A stretch of DNA of 64,000 nt, from NCBI RefSeq assembly GCF_003387475.1, contig NZ_QUNO01000007.1:124001-188000 (forward strand), read 5' to 3'. Below are positions 47,731-55,940 of the stretch, in pieces. Source of the stretch: Kutzneria buriramensis (GTDB lineage Bacteria > Actinomycetota > Actinomycetes > Mycobacteriales > Pseudonocardiaceae). How positions within the stretch are numbered: position 1 is the stretch's first letter; each line of letters opens with the position of its first letter. The position numbers were made by a program, and so were the translations under genes. The notes below the pieces were generated by a model. That model did not search any database and was not told where the DNA came from. It was given only the letters and a program-made list of their open reading frames with translations.

Positions 47731-49845
47731 GTGACGCAGCAGCCCGACGACCCGGTCGACAACGGTGTGTCCGGCACCGTGTCGGGCAACGTCGTGCAGG
47801 CGCACACCATCAACGGCGGGGTGCACATGCACGCGCCGGCGGGGCGAGTGGTCACGCTGCCGCACCGCGCCGGGATCATGCCGCCGCGGGCCGCGTACTT
47901 CCAGCGGCGGACGGTCGTGGAGCCTGGTCTGAGCGGCGACGGTCAGGCCCGGACCAGCGTGGTGTCGGGGATGGGCGGGGTCGGCAAGACGCAGCTGGCG
48001 CTGGACTACGCCGACGCGCTGTGGGCGGCGGGCGAGGTCGATCTGCTGGCGTGGATCACGGCCGTGACCCGAGAGGCCATCATGTCCGGCTACGCCCGCC
48101 TGGCCGCCGACCTCACCGGGGCGGAGGACGACGACCCCGAGTACGGCTCGCAGCGGCTGCTGGAGTGGCTCGCCGGCACCCCGACCCGGTGGCTGATCGT
48201 GCTCGACGGCCTGCAGTCGCCCCGTGATCTGCACGGACTGTGGCCGCCGGTGACACCGACCGGACGGGCGCTGGTGACCACCCGACGCCGGGACGCCGCC
48301 CTGCACGGTCATCGGCGGCGGGTGGTGGAGATCGGGGTGTTCGCGCCGGACGAGGCCCACTGCTACCTGCGAGCCGCGCTCGCGGCCCGGCCGCAGCTGC
48401 TGGACGGCGTCGAGGGCTTGGCGGCGCGCCTGGGCTACCTGCCGCTGGCGCTGGCCCAGGCCGGGGCGTACATGCTCGATCGGGACCTCGCCTGCGCCGC
48501 GTACCAGGCCCGGCTGAGCGACCGGCGCCGCAGCCTGGCCGCGCTGTTGCCGGACGCCGACGGCCTCCCCGACGAGCATCAGGCGACGGTGACCGCGACC
48601 TGGTCGCTGTCCATCGAGCAGGCCGATCGGTTGCAGCCGTTCGGTTTGGCCGGGCCGCTGTTGGCGGTGGCCAGCCTGATGGACCCCAACGGAATTCCCG
48701 TCGAGGTGTTCACCACGCGCGCGGTGCTGGAGCTGCTCGGCGCCATGGTGAGCCGGCCGATCACCGAGGACGACGCCCGGGACGGCCTGGCGTGCCTCCA
48801 GCGGCTGAGCCTGCTCACCGTGGGCAAGTCCTCCTCCCCCCGGGCGGTGCGGACGCATGCGTTGGTGCAGCGCGCCACCCGGGAGAGCCAGCCCGCCGAT
48901 CAGCTGTCCGTGCTGGTCCTCGCCGTGGCTGACGCGCTCGTCCAAGTGTGGCCGGACGTCGAGCGGGATGCCGTTCTGGGGCAGGTGCTGCGCGCCAATG
49001 TCGATGTGCTCTATGACGTCGGCGGCGAACACCTGTGGGAGCCCGGCGTGCACGAGGTGTTGTGGCGTGCCGGCCGCAGCCTCGGCGACAGCGGATGGAT
49101 CGTCCAGGCCGACGAGTACTTCGACCGGCTGCACGGCGCCGCGGTCGAGCGCCTCGGGCCCGATCATCCCGATACCCTGAGCATCCGCAGCAACGTCGCC
49201 TACTGGCGTGGCGAGGCCGGCGATCCCGTCGCCACCTTGGCCGCCTTCGAGGCGTTGCTCGCCGACGAGCTGCGCGTGCTCGGCCCCGATCATCGCGAGA
49301 CGCTCGCGACTCGCGGCAACATCGCCCGGTGGTTGGGTGAACTCGGCGATCCGCACGCCGCCCGCGCGGCGCTGGAAGACCTGCTGGCCGCTGAGATCGA
49401 GGCGTTCGGGCCGCATGACGTGTTCTGCCTGACCACCCGCGGCGACATCGCGTACTGGCAGGGCGAGGCCGGCGATCCCGTCGCCGCGCTGGACGTCTTC
49501 GAGGCGCTGCTCGCCGACCAGTTGCGGCTGCTCGGTCCCGACCATCGCGACACTCTCACGACTCAGGGCAACGTCGCCTACTGGCGGGGTGCGGCCGGTG
49601 ATCCGGTCGCCGCCGTGGAGACGTTCGAGGCGCTGCTGGTGGACCAGTCACGGGTGTTGGGCCCCGGCCACCGCGCCGCCCTCACCACTCGCAGCCACAT
49701 CGCCTTCTGGCTGGGGGAGGCCGGCGAGCCCGCTCGCGCCCTGGACGCGTTCGAGGCGCTGCTCGCCGACCTGCTCCGGGTGCTCGGGCCCGACCACCCC
49801 GACACGCTCAACGTCCACCGCGAGGTCGCGCGCCGCCGTCCCTGA
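47731..49845 (+). CDS. STAND (NB-ARC) ATPase with kinesin-light-chain-type TPRs
   Basis: 704 residues. The N-terminal peptide VSGTVSGNVVQAHTIN mirrors that of the preceding protein. The NB-ARC part has P-loop GMGGVGKTQLAL near 80, WLIVLDGLQSP (Walker B) and ALVTTRR. The C-terminus carries five complete 42-residue TPR units plus a partial sixth, highly alike at DNA level. Such FxxLLG/LGPDH repeats bind peptides or partner proteins. Separate leaderless promoter. Role unknown; a sensor or defence switch is an inference from the family. Confidence 0.85.
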   Translation: MTQQPDDPVDNGVSGTVSGNVVQAHTINGGVHMHAPAGRVVTLPHRAGIMPPRAAYFQRRTVVEPGLSGDGQARTSVVSGMGGVGKTQLALDYADALWAAGEVDLLAWITAVTREAIMSGYARLAADLTGAEDDDPEYGSQRLLEWLAGTPTRWLIVLDGLQSPRDLHGLWPPVTPTGRALVTTRRRDAALHGHRRRVVEIGVFAPDEAHCYLRAALAARPQLLDGVEGLAARLGYLPLALAQAGAYMLDRDLACAAYQARLSDRRRSLAALLPDADGLPDEHQATVTATWSLSIEQADRLQPFGLAGPLLAVASLMDPNGIPVEVFTTRAVLELLGAMVSRPITEDDARDGLACLQRLSLLTVGKSSSPRAVRTHALVQRATRESQPADQLSVLVLAVADALVQVWPDVERDAVLGQVLRANVDVLYDVGGEHLWEPGVHEVLWRAGRSLGDSGWIVQADEYFDRLHGAAVERLGPDHPDTLSIRSNVAYWRGEAGDPVATLAAFEALLADELRVLGPDHRETLATRGNIARWLGELGDPHAARAALEDLLAAEIEAFGPHDVFCLTTRGDIAYWQGEAGDPVAALDVFEALLADQLRLLGPDHRDTLTTQGNVAYWRGAAGDPVAAVETFEALLVDQSRVLGPGHRAALTTRSHIAFWLGEAGEPARALDAFEALLADLLRVLGPDHPDTLNVHREVARRRP
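49153..49839 (+). repeat. Tandem 126-base repeats encoding TPR units
   Basis: Units begin at 49153, 49279, 49405, 49531, 49657 and (partial) 49783, each encoding a 42-residue unit that starts with an LGPDH-like motif. The constant 126-base period and strong DNA similarity indicate recent duplication, and copy number may vary between strains. Confidence 0.85.
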
Positions 49846-49847
49846 CA

Positions 49848-49877
49848 CCGAGGCGCCCGACCGCGCTCACGCCTCGG
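49848..49877. terminator. Weak hairpin between convergent genes
   Basis: Arms CCGAGGCG and CGCCTCGG with a 14-base loop, starting three bases after the STAND stop and running into the end of the convergent SRPBCC gene. Confidence 0.45.
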
Positions 49878-50361
49878 CGGACAGCGATTCGTAGTAGGCC
49901 TTCATCGCCGGGTAGTAGTCGTCGAAACTCGGCGTCGGCAGGTCGTCGCGGGACGCGACCAGCATGTCCAGGTAGTACTCCCAGCCGGGACCCATCGCGC
50001 CGGTCTCGTCGGCGGGATCGAGGTGGTGGACGAGCTGGAGCTCGGTCAGCCCGTCGGCGTGCGACAGCAGCAGCTCGATCCGCTTGCCGCCGGAGCCGTC
50101 GGACAGCGCGAGCCGGTGCGGCGGGTCGCAGGCGTCGATCCGCTTGTCGATCCACGGCCCCTGGTCCTCCTGGGACATCTGGATCTGGATCATGCGGCCG
50201 GGCGCGGCGTCGCCCTTCCACGGTCCGAACCAGCGGGCGGTGCGGTCGGACTCGGTCACGCTGGCCCAGACGTCCTCGATGGGGGCCCGGAACGTCCGGG
50301 TGAGGACGAGTCTGCGGCCGTCGGCGGTCGGGACGAGCCGGCCGGTGGGCGGAGTGGTCAT
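49867..50361 (-). CDS. SRPBCC/AHSA1-like protein
   Basis: 164 residues of the START/AHSA1 fold: LVLTRTFRAPIEDVWASVTE, DRTARWFGPW, and the C-terminal GWEYYLDMLVASRDD. These proteins bind hydrophobic ligands in a deep pocket. In this common gene pair an ArsR repressor is encoded just upstream and the stop and start overlap (ATGA). The ligand is unknown. Confidence 0.85.
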   Translation of the reverse strand: MTTPPTGRLVPTADGRRLVLTRTFRAPIEDVWASVTESDRTARWFGPWKGDAAPGRMIQIQMSQEDQGPWIDKRIDACDPPHRLALSDGSGGKRIELLLSHADGLTELQLVHHLDPADETGAMGPGWEYYLDMLVASRDDLPTPSFDDYYPAMKAYYESLSAEA

Positions 50362-50720
50362 GCCGTGTTCTCCTGTTGTCGATCCGTCGCGTTCTGCCGG
50401 CTGCGCTCGCGGCGGGTGCGGTAGACCTCGGTCTCCAGCGCGTCCAGCCGGCGTTCCCAGTCGTCGGCCGGGGCGAACTGGTCCAGCCACTCGATCAGCC
50501 CGGCGAGCCGGGACGCGTCGAGTTCGTACAGTCGTCGCCGGCCCACGAGCGTGTCGCGGACGAGCCCGCTCTCCCGGAGCACCCGCAGGTGCCGGCTGAC
50601 GGCGGGCCGGCTGATCGTGAACCGGTCGGCGATCTGCCCGGCGGCCAGCGGCCGCTCGCGCAGCATCACCAGGATCTGCCGCCGCACCGGGTCGGCGATC
50701 GCCGCCGCCACGTCGTCCAC
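50358..50720 (-). CDS. ArsR-family repressor
   Basis: 120 residues: IADPVRRQILVMLRERPLAAGQIADRF and ISRPAVSRHLRVLRESGLV form the ArsR winged helix. No metal-binding Cys motif is seen, as in the subgroup paired with SRPBCC proteins. The GTG start is supported by a complete promoter ending six bases upstream. It probably represses its own operon through the palindrome in that promoter. Confidence 0.87.
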   Translation of the reverse strand: MDDVAAAIADPVRRQILVMLRERPLAAGQIADRFTISRPAVSRHLRVLRESGLVRDTLVGRRRLYELDASRLAGLIEWLDQFAPADDWERRLDALETEVYRTRRERSRQNATDRQQENTA

Positions 50721-50756
50721 GGCAAAAGCGTAACCACTGTGTTACGCGTTTGGCAA
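50721..50756 (-). promoter_or_regulatory. Autoregulated leaderless promoter of the ArsR operon
   Basis: On the minus strand TTGCCA (50756-50751), an 18-base spacer and TACGCT (50732-50727) precede the GTG by six bases. A palindrome with arms GCGTAAC and GTTACGC (50728-50747) covers the spacer and -10 box, the expected place for ArsR binding. Confidence 0.65.
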
Positions 50757-50766
50757 GGCCGGCGAA

Positions 50767-50806
50767 TTCCCCGCCGCACGGGAACGCTTCCCCTAGAGCC
50801 GGGGAA
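50767..50806 (+). promoter_or_regulatory. Tandem TTCCC/GGGAA operator array of the hydrazine operon
   Basis: Two inverted repeats stand in tandem: TTCCC (50767) with GGGAA (50780-50784), and TTCCCC (50788) with GGGGAA (50801-50806), 21 bases apart. The inner pair also reads as GGGAA, CGC, TTCCC. A TACTCT box at 50818-50823 could be the -10. The same array is found in front of the cupin gene at 63744-63783. Confidence 0.6.
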
Positions 50807-50885
50807 ACCCGCCTTCCTACTCTCGTTGTGGATCCGGACCGGCGTTGCCCGCGGACTTCCGATGACGACAAATCGAGGGGGAAGT

Positions 50886-52166
50886 GTGCCCGACCAAGAC
50901 GTTGGTGTGCTGGCGATCGGGGCTGGACCGGCCAACCTGGCGCTCGCCGTGGCCATCGAGGAATCCGGCTCCCGCGAGCTGGCCGACAGCACCCTGTTGC
51001 TGGAACAGAGCCCGGACATCAAGTGGCAGCGCAACCTGCTCATGCCGTGGGCCCGCAGCCAGGTCTCGTTCCTCAAGGATCTGGTGACGCTGCGCAATCC
51101 GCGCAGCAAGTACTCGTTCCTCAACTTCCTGCACGACCAGGACCGGCTGGACGAGTTCGTCAACCTCGGCACGTTCCACCCGTTCCGCTGGGAGCTGTCC
51201 GACTACCTGCAGTGGGTGGCGAACTCGCTGGAGCGGGTGCGGATCCGTTTCGGCGCCCGCACCGAGCGGGTGGAGCCGCGCCTGAGTCCGGAAGGGACGG
51301 TCGTCGGCTGGACGGTCACCCTCGCCGGCGGCGACACGATCCGCTGCCGCGACCTGGTGATCGGCGGCGGCCGGGCGCCGAAGGTGCCCGCGGTCTTCGC
51401 CGACCTGCCGCCCGATCGCGTGATCCACAGCGCCCAGTACTTCACCCGCATCGCGGACATCCCCAAGGACCGGCCGATCCGGCCGGTCGTGGTCGGCGGC
51501 GCGCAGAGCGCGGCGGAGATGTTCATGGCGCTGCACGAGAACCTGCCGCTGAGCGAGCCGACGATCGTGGTCCGCTCGATCGGGTTGCAGAACTACCAGA
51601 CGAGCAAGTTCGTCAACGAGCTGTTCTTCCCGTCCTTCGTGGACGACTTCTACGACAGCCCGGCGGAGGTCCGGGCGCAGATCCTCGACGAGATGCGGTT
51701 CACCAACTACGCGGGCCTCGCGCCGCCGTTCCTGGACGAGCTCTACACGATGCTGTACCGGCAGAAGCGGTTGGGGCCGCGGCGTTCCACCGTGCGGGCG
51801 ATGACCGAGGTGGTCGGCGCGCGGGTCGACGGCGACGAGGTGGTGCTCGACCTGCGCGACCGCAGGAGCGGCAAGGTCGAGCCGCTGCGCTGCGACGTGG
51901 TCCTGCTCGGCACCGGCTACGACTCCCGGATGCCGCCGATCGTGCGGGACCTGGCCGACCAGATCGGCATCGACGACATCACGGTCAGCCGGTGCTACCG
52001 GGTGGACATCGGCGACTCGGCGTGGGGCGCGGTGTACCTCCAGGGCGTCAACGAGAAGACCCACGGCATCGCCGACTCGCTGATCAGCGTGCTGGCCCAC
52101 CGGTCCCAGGACATCCTCGCCGATCTGGTGGCCCGCCGGGCCACCGCGGAGCTGAGGAGCGCCTGA
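50886..52166 (+). CDS. L-lysine/L-ornithine N-hydroxylase (FAD, NADPH)
   Basis: 426 residues of the SidA/IucD/PvdA family of flavin N-monooxygenases: FAD site AIGAGPANLALAVA at the N-terminus, WQRNLLMPWARSQVSFLKDLVT with the usual substrate-side residues, NADPH site VVGGAQSAAEMF near 205, and the C-terminal DVVLLGTGY. The family hydroxylates the side-chain amine of Lys or Orn. In hydrazine-forming clusters this gene supplies N6-hydroxylysine to a MetRS-like enzyme, exactly the next gene here (TGATG overlap). The GTG at 50886 has GAGGGGGA upstream; an in-frame ATG at 50862 would add eight residues. Lys versus Orn cannot be settled by eye. Confidence 0.9.
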   Translation: MPDQDVGVLAIGAGPANLALAVAIEESGSRELADSTLLLEQSPDIKWQRNLLMPWARSQVSFLKDLVTLRNPRSKYSFLNFLHDQDRLDEFVNLGTFHPFRWELSDYLQWVANSLERVRIRFGARTERVEPRLSPEGTVVGWTVTLAGGDTIRCRDLVIGGGRAPKVPAVFADLPPDRVIHSAQYFTRIADIPKDRPIRPVVVGGAQSAAEMFMALHENLPLSEPTIVVRSIGLQNYQTSKFVNELFFPSFVDDFYDSPAEVRAQILDEMRFTNYAGLAPPFLDELYTMLYRQKRLGPRRSTVRAMTEVVGARVDGDEVVLDLRDRRSGKVEPLRCDVVLLGTGYDSRMPPIVRDLADQIGIDDITVSRCYRVDIGDSAWGAVYLQGVNEKTHGIADSLISVLAHRSQDILADLVARRATAELRSA

Positions 52167-53707
52167 TGGCCCGCGAACGGCTGATGGTCATGTCGCCGGC
52201 GCCGACGGCCAACGGCGACCTGCACCTGGGGCACGTGGCCGGCCCGTTCCTGGCCGCCGACGTCTGCACCCGGTACGCGCGGGCGACCGGCCACGACGCC
52301 ATGTTCGGCACCGGCATGCACTTCACCCAGAACTACATCGTCACCGCCGCCCGCCGGCTGGGCACGAGCCCGGAGGAGCTGCGGCTCCGCTCGGCCGACG
52401 AGGTGGCGGCGACGCTCGCCGCCCTGGGCATCGGGGTGGACGCGTTCGGCTGCGTCGACGACCGGTTCGTCAAGATGGTGCTGAACTTCTACGATCGCCT
52501 GCACCGCGACGGAAAGCTCCGGCTCAAGGCGGTGCCCTTCCCGTACCTGCCGAGCACGGGGGAGTACCTCACCGACTCCTACGTGCGGGGCGGCTGCCCG
52601 TACTGCCTCGCCGACGGATGCGCCGGGCTGTGCGAGAACTGCGCCCACCCGGTGCTGCCGGGGGAGCTGATCGACCCGAGGTCCACGGCGGATCCGGCGG
52701 CGCCGGTGGAACTGCGGGACGTGGACGTGCTGGTGCTCCCGCTCGAGGAGTACCGGGAGGAGCTGGTCGCGTACTTCGACCGGATCCGGCCGACCATGCG
52801 GCCGCGGCTCGCCCGGCTGATCGATGACATGCTGTCCCGCCCGCTGGCGGACTTCCCCGTCACACAGCCGATCTCGTGGGGAATTCCGGCGCCGTTCGCG
52901 GAGACCCCGGGCCAGGTGATCTACGCGGACCTGGAGGGCATGCCGTGGAGCATGTACTGCACGGCGACCGCCGCGGAGAGCCGCGGCGCCGTGCTGGGCG
53001 ACGACGACGAGCTGTGGCACGCCGACAGTGGCACCAGGGTCGTCTACTTCCTCGGCCTCGACGCCAGCTTCCCATTCGCGGTGGTCGGCGTGGCGATGCT
53101 GCTGGCGCACGGCGGCTACCTGCTGCCGGAGCAGTGGATCACCAACGAGTTCTACGAGCTGGACAACGAGAAGTTCTCCACCAGTCGCGGGCACGTGGTG
53201 TCGGGCCGGGAACTCGCGGCCGAGGTGCCGCGCGACCTGATCCGGTTCTACCTGTCGGCGACCGGGCCGGAGTTCCAGCGCACCAACTTCACCCGTGCCG
53301 CGTTGACCAAGGTGGCCGGAACCCGCTTGGTGGAGCCGTGGAACCGGGTCGTGTCCAAAGTGGATGAGATTGTGGGGCTCGGCGCGCTGCCGGTGTCCGA
53401 GCGGTCCCGCTCGGCGGCCGGCCGGATGGTCGCGCAGTTCACGGCCGCGTTCGAACTCCCGGGGTTCAGCCTGGCGGCGGCCGCGTTCGCGCTCGTCGAA
53501 CAGTTGGCGCGGCTCGACCGCTGGCCGGTCGGGTCGGACGACGCCGGCGACTTCTGCCACGAGGTCGAGGTCTTCCTGCGGTGCGCGGCGCCGATCCTGA
53601 TCGACCTCGCGGCGAAGGCCCTGCCGGACACCGCGATCCCGCTCCGACCGGACGCCGTCGAGGTGGTGCCGGCCCGCCTGCCGCGGCTGACCGGCGCCGG
53701 TTCCTGA
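52166..53707 (+). CDS. Methionyl-tRNA-synthetase-like hydrazine synthetase subunit
   Basis: 513 residues of class I MetRS ancestry. It keeps the HIGH-type motif (NGDLHLGH, residues about 15-22), a zinc-knuckle-like CPYCLADGCAGLCENC, and a KMSKS-type KFSTSR. Catalytic-core features such as ISWGIPAPF and YFLGLDASFPF are present, with a short anticodon-domain-like helical end. In Spb40, ForJ/PyrN and related proteins such a domain, fused to a cupin, joins N6-hydroxylysine and glycine through an N-N bond with ATP. Here there is no cupin fusion; a stand-alone cupin lies at 63348. Flanked without gaps by the N-hydroxylase and an FAD oxidase, as in those clusters. The alternative, a resistant duplicate MetRS, is less likely in this context. 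Confidence 0.85.
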   Translation: MARERLMVMSPAPTANGDLHLGHVAGPFLAADVCTRYARATGHDAMFGTGMHFTQNYIVTAARRLGTSPEELRLRSADEVAATLAALGIGVDAFGCVDDRFVKMVLNFYDRLHRDGKLRLKAVPFPYLPSTGEYLTDSYVRGGCPYCLADGCAGLCENCAHPVLPGELIDPRSTADPAAPVELRDVDVLVLPLEEYREELVAYFDRIRPTMRPRLARLIDDMLSRPLADFPVTQPISWGIPAPFAETPGQVIYADLEGMPWSMYCTATAAESRGAVLGDDDELWHADSGTRVVYFLGLDASFPFAVVGVAMLLAHGGYLLPEQWITNEFYELDNEKFSTSRGHVVSGRELAAEVPRDLIRFYLSATGPEFQRTNFTRAALTKVAGTRLVEPWNRVVSKVDEIVGLGALPVSERSRSAAGRMVAQFTAAFELPGFSLAAAAFALVEQLARLDRWPVGSDDAGDFCHEVEVFLRCAAPILIDLAAKALPDTAIPLRPDAVEVVPARLPRLTGAGS

Positions 53708-54696
53708 TGGCCGGCGTGCTGATCGTCGGCGCCGGCGTCGTCGGCCTGGTCACGGCGATCGAGTGCGTGCTGGCCGGCCATCGGGTCACGGTGCTGGAAC
53801 GCGGCGACATCCCGAACCCGGAGTCCACCTCGTTCGATCAGCACCGGGGGATCCGGATGCTCGATGTGAACGACCCGGTGGCGACCTGGCGGATGCTCGG
53901 GGCGAGTCGCCGGTGGCGCGAGTTGGAATCGCTGCTGGACACGAGGTTCTACCGGCGGGTCGGCATGGTCACCGCATGGCCGCTGGTGGATGTCGCTTCG
54001 GTGACCAAGGCCGCGAGCAGCGCGGGCGTGTCGCTGGAACCGGTCGATGTGCCGCATATGACGATTCCGCAGGGCACCGTTGCCCTGTCCGAGACCGACG
54101 GCGGCGTCCTGTTGGCCGAGCGATTCCTCCGTGCGGCAACGGACTGGTTGTCCAGGCAGCCCGCGGTGACGCTGAAGCGCCGGAGCCCGGTGCGGAGTGT
54201 CCACAGCGGACTGGGCGCGGACATCGTGCTGGTGGCGGCGGGACCGTGGTCGAGGAACCTGGTCGACTATCCCGTCCGGCTGTATCGCCAGGCCATGGTG
54301 TACCTCCGTCCGCCGGCGAACTTGGCGCGGTGGTGGGAAAACGCCCCGGCGGCCGGCCGGATCGGCCCGGACGGACGGGCCTGGCTGCTGCCGCCCGGCG
54401 ACGGCACCCTGCTCAAGATCAGTACGGACGCCGCGTGCCAAGAGGTGGACGAGATCGAGGCCACGACTTCGCAGGCCTTGGTGGACAAGGTACTCGGCGC
54501 CGGGATGGTGCCCGATGTGGACAGATACACCGTGGTGGCGGCCGGCCAGTGCCACTACGCCGATGCGAACGGGCCCGTGCTGGCCGAGGTGGCGCCACGG
54601 GTGTGGGCACGGGTGGCATGCGGCGGCACCGGCTTCGCCACCGCACCACTGGTCGCGAACCAGATCGTCGAACTGCTGCGGGAGGAGGCGGCATGA
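53707..54696 (+). CDS. FAD-dependent amine/D-amino-acid oxidase-like enzyme
   Basis: 329 residues of the DAO fold: dinucleotide site VLIVGAGVVGLVTAIECVLAG at the very start, VLERGDIPNPESTSFDQHRGIR, and the C-terminal ARVACGGTGFATAPLVANQIVE. In hydrazine-forming pathways the equivalent enzyme (Spb39 type) oxidises the N-N adduct of lysine and glycine and frees hydrazinoacetate plus a semialdehyde. Its position right after the MetRS-like gene (TGATG overlap) supports that role. It is shorter than typical D-amino-acid oxidases by little. Start: ATG 53707. Confidence 0.85.
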   Translation: MAGVLIVGAGVVGLVTAIECVLAGHRVTVLERGDIPNPESTSFDQHRGIRMLDVNDPVATWRMLGASRRWRELESLLDTRFYRRVGMVTAWPLVDVASVTKAASSAGVSLEPVDVPHMTIPQGTVALSETDGGVLLAERFLRAATDWLSRQPAVTLKRRSPVRSVHSGLGADIVLVAAGPWSRNLVDYPVRLYRQAMVYLRPPANLARWWENAPAAGRIGPDGRAWLLPPGDGTLLKISTDAACQEVDEIEATTSQALVDKVLGAGMVPDVDRYTVVAAGQCHYADANGPVLAEVAPRVWARVACGGTGFATAPLVANQIVELLREEAA

Positions 54697-55940
54697 GTGA
54701 CAGCGGCGTGCTCGCCGTGCTGAAGGCGACGCCGAACCCGGTGCGCTACCTGTTCGCAGGCATGATCATCAACCAGCTGGGCGCGTTCGTCCAGACGTTC
54801 CTGGTGCTGTACCTGACGTTCCGGGGTGTGCCGGTCGCGGTGGCCGGCATCTGTGTGGCCGCGTACAGCGTCGGGTCGATCTTCGGCAGCATGGCCGGCG
54901 GCGAGCTGGCCCACCGGTTCGGCTCCCGCGCCACGATCGCGGCGGCCATGACCTGCTCGGGGCCGCTCGTCGCGACGATCCCGTTCGTCAGCGGGCAGGG
55001 CACGCCGTGGGCGTTGTTCGGGGTGGTCGCGCTCGCCGGTCTGGTGACTCAGGCGTACCGGCCGGCGGCGGCGTTGCTGCTCGCCGACCTGATGCCGGAG
55101 CAGCACCGGGTCATGGGTTTCTCGATGATGCGGATCGCGTTGAACATCGGCGCCGCGGTGGCGCCGATGCTGGCCGCACTGCTCATCCTGCTGGACTGGG
55201 ACCTGCTGTTCTGGGCGGACGGCGCGACCGCCCTCGTGTGGGCGCTGCTGGCGTTCGTCCTGCTGCCGAAGGGAACCACGGCCCGGCGCGAGGCGGAACC
55301 CGCCGTGCCGGCCACGAGTGGCCGCGCGGTGTATGCGGTGTTGCTCCGGGACAGACGCTTCCTGTGCTACCTGCTGGCCGCGATGTTCGGCATGATCGTC
55401 TACGCCGGGTCGATGGCCGCGCTGCCGCTGGAGATCGTCGCCGACGGCTATCCGACCGGCCTGTACAGCGCGGTGCTGATGATCTCCTCGATCGTGCTGA
55501 TCACCTGCGAACTGAAGATCACCACGTACATCGTGCGGATCCCGAAGCGGCTCGCGGGGTTCTCCGGGAACGTGGTCACCGGGCTCGGGTTCGCACTCTA
55601 CGGACTGATGGCCGTGCACCCGGTGTTCGTGGTCGTCGGGGCGCTCCTGGTGGTGGCGGGCCTGATGATCCACGGCCCGAGCACGTCGTCCCACCCGGCG
55701 ACCTTCCCCGCCCACCTGAGAAGCCGCTACATCGGGACGAGGGAGTCCGTCATCGGGTTCGCCGCGGCGACCGGCCCGATCGTGGGCCTGTCCATCCGCG
55801 GCTGGCTCGGCGGGCCCGTGTTCTGGGCATTCTGCGCCCTGTTGTCCGTCGCGGCCGGCTCGCTGCACCTGTACGGCCTCAAGCAGGTCGCCGTGCCGAA
55901 TCCCCGGCCCGAGCCGGAAGTCGTGGGAGAGCGATCATGA
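54693..55940 (+). CDS. MFS transporter, probable product exporter
   Basis: 415 residues with about twelve hydrophobic segments. The MFS loop motif GGELAHRFGSRATIA follows the second segment. It is embedded in the operon with ATGA overlaps on both sides, so it is made with the biosynthetic enzymes and most likely exports the final hydrazine compound or an intermediate, giving self-protection. No sequence feature reveals the substrate. Confidence 0.88.
   Translation: MSDSGVLAVLKATPNPVRYLFAGMIINQLGAFVQTFLVLYLTFRGVPVAVAGICVAAYSVGSIFGSMAGGELAHRFGSRATIAAAMTCSGPLVATIPFVSGQGTPWALFGVVALAGLVTQAYRPAAALLLADLMPEQHRVMGFSMMRIALNIGAAVAPMLAALLILLDWDLLFWADGATALVWALLAFVLLPKGTTARREAEPAVPATSGRAVYAVLLRDRRFLCYLLAAMFGMIVYAGSMAALPLEIVADGYPTGLYSAVLMISSIVLITCELKITTYIVRIPKRLAGFSGNVVTGLGFALYGLMAVHPVFVVVGALLVVAGLMIHGPSTSSHPATFPAHLRSRYIGTRESVIGFAAATGPIVGLSIRGWLGGPVFWAFCALLSVAAGSLHLYGLKQVAVPNPRPEPEVVGERS

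Noticed and set aside
50886-52166. A piperazic acid (KtzI/KtzT-type) pathway
   Set aside because: The N-hydroxylase would fit, but no KtzT-like cyclase is present, and the next two genes match hydrazine synthetase machinery instead.
52166-53707. Housekeeping or resistance copy of methionyl-tRNA synthetase
   Set aside because: It is gapless between an N-hydroxylase and an FAD oxidase, as in known N-N bond clusters, and has a reduced C-terminal part. It is kept only as a minor alternative.
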